A DNA stretch of 64,000 bases, taken from the NCBI RefSeq assembly GCF_963576545.1, contig NC_083638.1:5849659-5913658 (forward strand), in the 5' to 3' direction. This document shows positions 52,969 through 64,000 of the stretch, piece after piece (within the stretch, counting starts at the first letter, position 1; each line of letters opens with the position of its first letter). Both the position numbers and the translations under genes were made by a program. The notes beneath the pieces are model-generated. The model made no database searches and was not told the DNA's origin. It saw nothing but the letters and a program-made list of their open reading frames with translations. The DNA is from Limanda limanda. Lineage: Eukaryota > Chordata > Actinopteri > Pleuronectiformes > Pleuronectidae.

Positions 52969-55601
52969 CTAAATGCGACCTCGGAGAAAGTTAGCTTTGC
53001 ATCGAGAAACACGTAAACTAGTTCTGTGTACGAAAAACTGTACCGACGGGTGTAAAGCCTGTTAGCATGTTGCCTCTTGTCAAACAGGAGAAACATTGAT
53101 TTGTTGTGAGGGGAGTTACATCAGTATTTTGTTGCTATCAGTTCCGTGCACAGCGTCTTTTAACAGATTTGGTCCCTTCGTACTTCCATACAAACTAAAA
53201 CTCAACAAACTCAAGAAATCATTCAAAAAAATTGCTTACGATACAAACAATTCCTTTTAAACAGATTAACCGACCTATTACATGTTTATTTATTGACCAA
53301 AAATATGTAACTGCTGTTGACTTGTCTCTAGTCGTGCTTATCTAGCCTAACCTGACTCTACACTTGACATTTAGACACAAGGTTGTTATTGAATACTTCA
53401 AATTCTTAGAATAAACCAATTATATTTCCCCAAATGTTTCCCACCACTAGAGGGACTAAAAGAACAAAAAAAGTATATAGCCCGGATCGATTAATCCTCT
53501 AAATCAGTTCTTTAAGAATCTGTTGCTAATTACACTGGCAACACGCTGGCAGTCATGTGACATTGACAGAGGCTGGGGGGGGGGACAGGTCGTCTCTCTA
53601 TTACAGGGCTTCACAAACTTCTCCTGTTATGTAACCTTATTAAAAAGAAAATCTTGGCTCTAGGCCAAAAACATCACTTGTTTCTTGGCCGGCTGCCGAA
53701 CTCCTCCTGAAATCTGTAAACGTTTTTTTTTTTTTTAGATATTCTGCAGAATTACAAACTGATAAACAGATCTGCTCGGTGGAGATGGGAGGACCGATGT
53801 GAGCAGACCTGCACATGCCGACCAGAGGAAAGACACGTTTAACTGAACCACCAAGTTTCCTGATCTGTAAATTGAGCAGATGCAGCAGATAAAAGTGAAA
53901 TCGCTGCAGAGATTAGATAAAGACAGACGACAGAGACTGTGAAGAGGAAAAGAAACGTCTGATTTATCTTGTTTGTATCAGAATCTGAAAGGAGATGGGA
54001 GATATTGAACCACTGCAGGGATTTCAAAGACAGAAACGCCTTCAGATAACGATCGGACCCTCCGGTGCAACGCCCTCCCTCTGCAGCCGCTCTCTGTCCG
54101 GCACCAAGACGACCGGGACAATCTCCTCCGGCACATGTATACTGTGTCACAACTCTGAGCCGTGGTAATGCTCTGTTTCTTGGGCGGGGGGGTCTCTGGA
54201 ATGTAAACTACCTACTGCCCACTCATAAACACCGAGGACTTCATCAGAACTTGTGTGCGGCCTCATGAAACACAGGGAAGCTCAATTCTCCAGTTTTAAA
54301 TTCCACGCCTGATAAAAGTAGCTGGAGTTTACATGATTTGGATTCAGCAATTCAAGAATAATGTTCTTTATTGCTGCTGGATATAATTCCTCATCTGGGA
54401 ATTCTTTAAATGAACCGTGGTGACTTCCACTTATTAGATTAACGGTGTGTGTTTATTTGAGGCAGCTGTGTGTTTATTATGTTTATATGATCATGATGTG
54501 TGTGTTGAAGACTTTAGCCACTGGAATGAGTTGCTGCTGTTAGTCTTTGACATTCTTTTCTATTCTGTTCTTCCTTAGAATAAACAAAGAAACCTCAAAA
54601 CACAACTGAGCCAAAGATATAATAACCTGTGTAACAATTACTAATTAAAAAACGATTGGATATGTGAACTAACATTATCCAAAAGGTTTTGAACAATCTT
54701 CTATACAAGAGAAATCGCCTTTTTTATTCAAGGAAACAGGACGTCTCATGAATCATATCTGGTTGAACCGTGGGCTACCCACAATCCCCGGCTTCCTGAA
54801 ACATAAGCCCCTGAAACTCTGTTTAGAGTTCTTCATATTTTAAAAGTTTACTGCTGAATATTGGAGATAATCTCAGTTTTTAAATTAATTTAAAGACTTT
54901 TTTAACTGATCTACAGTTCAGCTTTACTCTTCGACTCACTGGAACTAATTCTGACATGAGAAGCTGCGTCAGGTCCACACTTCTCACAGGAGATCGCAGC
55001 CACTCAACAAAGTTACATAGAGAAGAACAGACGTCCAGGTTGAGGAGAGGGAACGAAAGAGGAAACATTCTTCATATTTACAGTCACTGAACCATCAAGC
55101 TGCTGTTTAAAGGTAAAAACTGTTTCATATTTTTGCTTTGAATTCTCTGCAATGTTCTGTGGAAGTCGCCAAAGACCGACCTTAACTCACACAAACATAT
55201 CATTCTTGCGATGATCCTATATTGTTTTCGTTTTTTTACAGAGAATTTATATAGACTGAGTATTCTCGGCTTTCAGAGCAGTGTGGTGACAGGAGAACAT
55301 GCTCCTGTCTGCCACCAGTGCTCTGTGAGAGCGTGTCGTGAGGGAGGAGGCACCAGCGGAGGGGACATTAAAGTTTCAGCAAATCATCGTGGACTCTAAC
55401 CTGTGATGTGATGTTTGCATCTAAAAGTGTGAGAAACGTGAGGAATGCAGCACGGCCCGATGCTGCAGGTCAAAAATCATATAAACAAATATCAAAGGCA
55501 ATATTAACCTATAGTTCTGTGGAATATTACTGATGATTTTTGAATATGCAATCTTTTTAATAAACCCTTTGTTTAAGTGATGGTAGGTAGGTGGAAGGTA
55601 G

Positions 55602-56531
<930 letters not shown>

Positions 56532-56778
56532 TAGGGCTGGGCAAGTTAACTCGTTTTAATCGAGTTAACTCAAGTGATGAGTTAACTCGATTGTTTATCC
56601 GCCAATTATTTTCTTTTTTCCTGTTCTGCAGCAGTCAGCAACAGACTTTCACAAAATAATAGCCTGACTTTCACAATAAAACAATAAATAATCAAACCTG
56701 AGTGAATGCGAGATAAAATAATTAATCGAGTTAACTCATCACTTGATCCATTGAAACGAGTTAACTTGCCCAGCCCTA
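56532..56778. mobile_element. hAT-like MITE inside GATA array
   Basis: 247 bp with perfect 25-bp inverted ends starting TAGGGCTGGGCAAGTTAACT. Internal gagttaactc palindromes occur near both ends. The flanking octamers (acagatag / atagatag) agree at 7 of 8, consistent with an hAT 8-bp duplication, but the flanks are themselves repeats. There is no coding capacity. Confidence 0.8.
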
Positions 56779-57323
<545 letters not shown>

Positions 57324-60300
57324 GATGTGATATATGTTTTGAATCTCTCTCTTAACTCTGACCAGGTCTCAGTCTCCAGTGCGGTACGACCTCTCTCTGG
57401 TAGCGATGGTAGGTGAAGCTCACAGCCAAGCATCAATCACTGGACTCGAATCCAAACACATGTTCGAGGCACATTCTCCTGTTCCCTCTCCGCTCCTCAG
57501 ATCCGACGCATGGCTCTCATCTAATGGACAATAACAAGGCAGCTAATAGCGGCAGGATGTAGTTCGGTCCCACTCAGAGACACTAAATCAATCTGTTCCA
57601 AATAAACACCGGCCTTTTACGCCGCTTCGCTCCTCCTGAAACCTGAGTTCAGAGTGTGACATCTGTAATTTATTACGACCCAGTGACAAACACATGAACA
57701 CTGACTTATTCCTGGTTTTAACACACTGGGGTCGCTGAACTAAAACCTCTTAGCTCTTCCTTACATCTCTACTGCTGATGGTTTTTCCTATGTCATTTCT
57801 TCCTGTACTTGAGAGGAACTATTTAAAATGTCCTTAATATATACACAGACACAGGGACATGGAGTCCAGACACTGTCAAAATGTTATTTTCACTTATATG
57901 TCACCTTTTTTAAAGGTCGTTGAATCAAATCCTCTAAGTTAGTCCAGTTAGAAAACTTTGAGAAGCTCTTTAAAATTGTAAAGGTGTTGTTTATTTTTTT
58001 GTTACTCGATGAACATGAAATAAAATATATTGAAATGTAAAATTGGTGAGTGTAAGATAACAACCTGCCATCAATATGCAACCCATCAATTTGTATATTT
58101 CAAGATGTGCTACAGAACACAGTGAGATATCCATGGGGTTGGATTATCTGTATATATAATATACGATACTTAAACCTATAACAGTACAGTGGTTATAAAA
58201 TGGTCTATTTTGATATTTCTCATTTGTTGGGTAAACTTTCTTCCATCTAAACAGGTCTTATGTTCATTTTATTTGTGCACTGCAAGATTATTACCTCATC
58301 GCTATGCAGAATGTAAAAATGCTTCCAAAACATACATCAGTTTTCAACAGGTGACAGTGGAAACACGACTGCTTTTGTCCATGGTGGCGCCAGAATCAAC
58401 AGATTGGAAAAGTTCCTCTTAGGGGGTTTGAACATTGGAAATCATCAGCGTCCCCTTCATTACTGCACTAGAAGAAAGAAATGTGTTATTGTTTGCGTAT
58501 GGAAAATATCCATAATGTGCCAGACACTTAAGAAGTTTATACCAGAGGCCGTGGGCACAGAAACGATTCGGTTTGTTTAGTAAAGTAAAGTCTCACAAAG
58601 ATGTTCGAGAGGAAGATCAAGTACTCCACTAAAGAGTCTTGTTCTGTCTGGTTAAATCTTATCTTAGTGCCGTGTGTTGTGGTTTAAAACTATGTGTTGT
58701 TTATTTCTGCAACATGAGCTGCCAAACGTATCTGAACCCTTTTAACACGTTTAGACAGTCGGGCACCTTTCTGCATTTATACCTTTCTGCAGAGTTTAGA
58801 AAAACATACTTTCTCACATTCAGTATAGTTTCACATTGTAAAAGCTGAATATTAAACATGATTCACAACAACTGCACACAGCACTGAGGCTCCTGCAAAA
58901 AATCTGTATTCTCCTAAAGTTGAATCTTCTTTGCAAACAGCTTTAAATCGTCACTTATTACGAGTGAAACGCTCCGAGCACGAACCGGAGAGGAGAACTC
59001 AGGTTGGCGTTTAGAGCCTGGGAGGCATTCAGCAGCAGTAAGAGCACAGGAGCAGTGAGCAGAACTAATTTCATCAAATATTAAACCTGGTTAGGGCATT
59101 CAGCTGAGCGGCACAGGGGTCCAGTGGGATTTCCCAGGTCTGGCTGCATAACCAGGGCTGGAGGATCATGGGACATTTTGTACAGGAAGCGGACCTGGGT
59201 GGTCGCCATTTTGAAAAGTAATTGATACCATATCAATAAAAGCTCGATCTTTGAGTCAACTTGCAACATGTTAGTGTTTGTTTTGTGTCTATTTTGAAAG
59301 CGCATGCATCTTATTCCCTCCACACGTGAGGGAATTCACAGTCGTGCACTAACAAACATTAAGTAATTCTGTGTTTTTGTGCGCAAATCTACAAAGAGAA
59401 ATCAAAATTCAATGTCCAACAGACATTTGAAACAAGACACATTTGAAGAAAGAAATTAAGAAATGTGTGAATAAGTTGATATATTAAATAAACCTGCAAT
59501 CTGTGTATTTCTCTTTACTCTCAGAGGGTCCATAGTTAATTTGGGTCAAAGAGTTCATCATCTTCCTCTGTTTTAAAAGTTACAAATATTCTGTAATAAC
59601 TTGAGTCCTCAAGTGCTTGATGCCATTATTTCCAATAAATCTAAATATTAAGAGAGGAAATGACGTACAGGCTCATTTCATGTTATATAAATACAAAGAC
59701 ATGAATGTTTTGCAGGAACGTAAATCAGGTGAATCATGTGCAGAGACATGAAATATGAAAGCTTACTGGGATAATCTATGGAATTAGAAAGAATTGAACA
59801 ATCTGAATGTTTAAAAAAGAAACAAACTGCATCAAATGAACTATTCAGATGTATTATTTCAGGCCTTCAGCTAATTGTTGATATTTATCCCATCTTGTAA
59901 TCTCTTAACTCTCTAAGTCAAACTTCCTGCAGAAGCCAAGACACTGAAACACACTGGTGGAGTTTTCCGTCTGAATTTCGCTTCATGCTTGATGCGCTTC
60001 AGTTTTCCTTTTCTCCTCAGTCGCTCTTGATGAGTTTCAAGGACTAAATACTTAAAATACACGGAAATGATCGTCTCAAGAATTTAAAAACAAAAAGAAG
60101 TAGAAGATGTCTTAATTGTTGCCCGAGAAAAGGACAAAGTTATTTCAAGAGCCCATCTGAATCATTTTGAAATCCACCTGACTCCTGAGTGCAGTCTATT
60201 TCCATCTGTCAGTCGGCCCCTGCTCTCTCTTTTCTTTTCTCGTTGCAAAGCGAGTGCATGAGTTTTATTTGGGAAAGTGGCGGCTCCGTGCTTCAGGTGG

Positions 60301-60976
60301 ACATTTTAGATTCATGCTACGAGCTGCGTGGGGAAGACGTGCGCTGTAATGGAGGAACTGAAGGAGAACAAATGTTTTTTTGGGGGGTAAAGTGAAGTGC
60401 TCCACCCACGGGCAGCCTATGAGTTGGCACCAGCCCATCGCCCTCCATCGCCTCCACTCAGCTCCTCCATCTGAGGCGTACTTAGCACCATTCATAATGC
60501 ATGCTCACCACTCCCCCCCACGCACAGGCCTGTCATGGCTGGTTCCCTCTGACAACTCAGCCCAACTCTACTTCTGCCCCTAAGAGGATGTGGACGGCTG
60601 CATAATTTAGATGCCGCCCGCTGTTTTCTGGGCTCGTCTCTGATCAAAAATGTAACAGACGGAGTTTCTGGGGGAGTTTTATCTAAAGGGGGCAAAGGAA
60701 GATGTTCCAGTGGAGACAATGGAGGCAGGCGTGGGCCAAAACTTCTCCAACTTTTTCTTCCTTCAACTTCTGTGACGTCAGTGACGTGTCGGGCGAACTG
60801 TCCTCGTGCATTCAAGACATGAAGCTTGATGAGAAACACACACGCTGCAGGTTTCTCCTCTCCGTCATTTTCTATGTTTAAAATTGTTTCTAAAGTTGAG
60901 TTATGACTTCATCAGACTAAGCGTTATTCCTAAGACTTGTTTGGAAGTCTAATATGAAGTGATGTGTCTGAACATG

Positions 60977-60977
60977 G

Positions 60978-61010
<33 letters not shown>

Positions 61011-61026
61011 TGTGTGTGTGTGTGCG
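60977..61026. repeat. (TG)n microsatellite
   Basis: About 25 TG units with one TA and one CG interruption. Confidence 0.95.
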
Positions 61027-61428
61027 TGGAAGTACATGCACCGTGTTTAATAAATCAGAGTATTGTTTCAGTGGAGTTGATAAAGGGAAACAAAAGGCCC
61101 ATTGAAGGTAACTGGTGCAGCCGGTGTGGCCAGCTGCAGTCGAGCAGGTCAAGGTGACGGAGGTCACGGAGAGAAGAAAGACATTCAAGAGACGGGATGA
61201 ACACCTGCTGAGGAGATCTGACTCGGCTGAATGAAAGAAACGACACGGGTCACAGTGTGCGTGCTGACGGGTCCCTGGTTAGATCCGTGTAGGTGCCAGA
61301 GACTTGATGGGGATCACAGAGTGAAACTCCTGTGTAGTGTCTTGAATAATAAAGCACAACATGTGCATATAAGTCTCATTAAGACGTTTCTTTTTAATGA
61401 AGGACGACCTAAATAAAAGCAACTCATC

Positions 61429-61690
61429 ACCTCGGCCAAGGAGATTATGTTTTCAACCCTGAGCTTTTATCTGTGGGTTTGTTTGATTGGAAGCAAAACA
61501 ACGCAAAATCTGAAAAGATGGATTATCATGAAACTTGGTACACGGGTAAAGTCTGGGTCAAGGAATGAGTCCATTAAATGTTGGTGTGGGTGTGGATCAG
61601 GGGGCTGATCCAGGACTAAGGCAGCACCTTAGAAAAACAGAGAGTAGGTGATGGAGCGATATTCAAGTATCACTCGTCTGATGTCAACAT
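61429..61690 (+). repeat. Dispersed fish repeat, copy 3
   Basis: cctcggccaaggagattatg, then gattatcatgaaacttggta, then gatcagggggctgatccagg. This is the best preserved of the three copies seen in this window (others near 25757 and 36575). Confidence 0.65.
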
Positions 61691-63862
61691 GAAGAAGACA
61701 TGAAAAAAGAAACTTGAAATAAAGTGGTCTCAGCCCATTAGAAGAAAATAACAGTGGAGTCAACCACTTTTTCTAAGACTTAATTTCCAAATACCAACTA
61801 TGCAGATTATAAATTCCACTAAATACTGGATATTCATTTAATCAATGCATTTAACTAAATTAAGTTGTGTATTATAATAACTTGGATCTTTTATGGTATA
61901 TTTCTTTTGCAGTGGAGACATTTGTTGTTTTCCAGCTTTTACAGAGTGGAACTGTCGATGTGGAAGAACTCACGGTGGAGAGAAGCAGAGTTTTACATCA
62001 CGCTTGGCCTGTTTCCTGCAGCAACAGAAAAAAGATTTAGTGAGCTGCTGTAGTCGCTCTTAACTGATCTGATTCCGTCTCTGCACACCAGTGAAAGCTG
62101 AGGCTCTGGTTGAGCGTGCCGCAGTCTACGTCCTGTAGCATGTGAGCTATGTGTTATTTTTTCATGGTGAACGCTTTTACATGATCAAACCAATCACGGC
62201 ATCGGATAAAGTGGCGTAAAGATCCTTCTGAGCAGAGATCACTTTCTTTTGAGTGGTGGTGTATCTTAATTTACTGTTAAGATGAAAGATCAGGGTTCTT
62301 AAATTGTCATAAACTTAATTGTATGTCACTGTGACCATGATGACCGAAGTCTGCAACGCCTGCAGCCATTAGGGCGCTAATTCATGAAATATTCTTATAT
62401 CATGTCAGGATAATGTATAATATGCAAATATGTCATTTAAACCACAAGATTCTCAAGTTTTCTGGACTCCTGGGCCGTTGCTTCTAACATTTACCGCTCG
62501 TTGGATCAGACCTCATTAATCTGATCGATAGTAGAAGATAAAAGCAACAAAACTATGAATCCACAGTCAGACTTATACCTTAATGTCAATGTTTTTCTTA
62601 ATATCAGGACAGAAAACTTGTGTTGTCATGAAACAGTGATCAGAAACCTGAATAAGTTTAGATGATAGAATAATTGTGGTTTTTAATTTGAAAACTCCTG
62701 CCACCGTTTCCGTTCTTTTCACATTTAAAAGAATCTGATCTGTGTGGTAGATATTGTGGCCGAGACTAAGACAGGGGAGCGAATCACAGAAGCTAAATTC
62801 AGGTTGATGATGTATTACGTGATGTGTTTCTGTAAACGTGTCCTGCTTGGAAATGAGTTTGTTTTAAAGTTTGACTGAGGCTGGAAAGCAAAGTGGATTA
62901 AGAGCCTGACAGAACTTTCCATGTCTGCTTTTATCTCCTCTCCACACAGGAGAGTTTATCCCACCACTCTATTAGGTGAGCAGGTCCTGACGCAGGCAAA
63001 AAAAATGATAACTGGAGCGAAAAACAACTAGGAAAAATAATGAGAACAGATAAATCCTCACGTAAAAAAAATAGCAGGTGACTCTGGGATGTTTGAGGTG
63101 CAAGATATCAATGCTGCAGGATTATATGTTACAGATATATAAAGCATATCAGGTTGATATTGGTTTGACGTCATGTTTCACTTCAAATTCGACCAATTTA
63201 CTTCAAAAGTCTGAGAGGATTAAAAAACTTCCTCCAAACCAGAAGAGGATTTCATCTTTTAACGCTTTAAACAGGAAACTAACAGAGTGAAAGAGTTTTT
63301 CACACCAACCGTGTGATATCATTTCAAGGCTGGTGCAGGTTTCAGCCCCAAAAACCACAACAATACCAGAACACTGGACCACGAACCCACTGCTGCTGTG
63401 TGCCAGCAGCCGCAGCAGCTTCTTATACTTCTCCATAAAAGGTCATATCAACTGCACGGCTTGTAATTACTGTTTACGGCCGCTCCGCCTCCATTTATGG
63501 AGAACTGTCTTGATGTGGCGGTGAAGCAGCGAGTCTGTAATCTCAGGGATTTGCAGGCTGCTCACAAAATTACTCTCATGGTTGAGAAGATGATTTAATT
63601 CCTGATTCCCAGTAAGGTCAGGATTTCACACACCAGTGAGTGGCCTTGGCTTTAAATGGGAGCTTGATGGTGAGCAGAGCGGTCAGAGGGAGAGGAGACA
63701 GTCGCTGCCTCTGTGGAAATGTGCTGATCGCAGGTGTTGCTGTTTGTGGAACAGGGATTCTGAGTTATAGTGACCTGAGGTGCAGTTTAAAGTTCATAAT
63801 GAAAATTAAACTTGGAACCGCTTGTGTAACTTAATAATATCAACAATCCAGTATGAGCGCAG

Positions 63863-63991
63863 GTCTGTTATTATGGTGGTTATCCTCCAGCAATTGGTAG
63901 AAGCTGTGCAGTTGTTCCATCAGAATACCAGGATAGTTACTGTCCTATGTCACAGATGATGTTATTGAACAGTGAACTACTGATGCAGCAG
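63863..63991 (+). CDS. Possible exon of unidentified gene
   Basis: A 129-nt open stretch, exactly 43 codons, bounded by gcgcag on the left and CAG/gtgagt on the right. It reads VCYYGGYPPAIGRSCAVVPS and continues EYQDSYCPMSQMM, with many Tyr, Pro and Met residues. An alternative acceptor with a better pyrimidine context is tatcctccag (exon 63891-63991, same frame). I do not recognise the protein, and the stretch is short enough to be open by chance. The strong donor is the main evidence. Confidence 0.25.
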
Positions 63992-64000
63992 GTGAGTCTT

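Larger units (their letters stand above)
43801..55600. other. Gene-poor region upstream of rbpms2
   Basis: About 12 kb with no recognised coding exon. Reading frames are short and lack protein-family features. It contains the right copy of a duplication, three repeat fragments and simple repeats. Stretches near 45040-45200, 46480-46810 and 48770-49120 have more balanced composition and could be regulatory, but this is only a guess from composition. Confidence 0.5.

Noticed and set aside
61865..62053. 62-residue frame after a ttcttttgcag acceptor-like site
   Set aside because: No matching donor, no family resemblance in any frame.

Overview
This is vertebrate, almost certainly teleost fish, genomic DNA. 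Genes are split into short exons with GT-AG junctions and AATAAA poly(A) signals. The encoded proteins are close to their human counterparts, and the spacers are full of small DNA transposons, fish-type interspersed repeats and microsatellites. Nothing bacterial or viral was seen. The species cannot be named from the sequence.

Four protein-coding genes can be supported. (1) 157-~5300 (+): the 3' end of a casein kinase 1 gamma gene, probably csnk1g1, with its last coding exon, a candidate 24-nt alternative microexon and a ~3.8 kb 3' UTR. (2) 7223-10994 (+): rps17, complete in five coding exons (134 aa), with a TATA-like box and a 5'TOP leader. (3) 28030-14536 (-): cpeb1, complete in twelve coding exons (575 aa), with two RRMs and a C-terminal zinc-binding domain; it converges on rps17. 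(4) 43062-33813 (-): rbpms2, complete in seven coding exons (199 aa), with one RRM. All exon phases of genes 2-4 were checked arithmetically and close without a frameshift. A possible exon of a fifth gene, unidentified, touches the right edge (63863-63991, +).

Two adjacent genes encode RNA-binding proteins with known germline and oocyte roles. CPEB1 controls cytoplasmic polyadenylation. RBPMS2 is a component of germ-plasm and Balbiani-body RNPs. They lie head-to-tail on the same strand with ~3.8 kb between the cpeb1 start and the rbpms2 poly(A) signal. Human orthologues lie in 15q22 (CSNK1G1, RBPMS2) and 15q25 (RPS17, CPEB1), so this locus joins two human neighbourhoods.

Repeats and mobile elements: a MITE in the csnk1g intron (425-883); a Harbinger-like MITE in rps17 intron 2 (TTA duplication); a piggyBac-like element between rps17 and cpeb1 (TTAA, with an internal repeat array); an hAT-like element in a cpeb1 intron (8-bp duplication); a ~0.53 kb tandem duplication in the last cpeb1 intron; an alternating A/B higher-order tandem array in cpeb1 intron 2; a ~147-bp-period array immediately upstream of cpeb1; a TTAA-flanked element with perfect 29-bp inverted ends in the last rbpms2 intron; and a ~1.5 kb GATA tetranucleotide array at 55.6-57.3 kb split by an hAT-like MITE.

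The right third (43.8-63.8 kb) is a gene-poor flank upstream of rbpms2 with no recognisable gene before the edge. A few stretches there look like possible regulatory sequence, but this cannot be proven without alignment.
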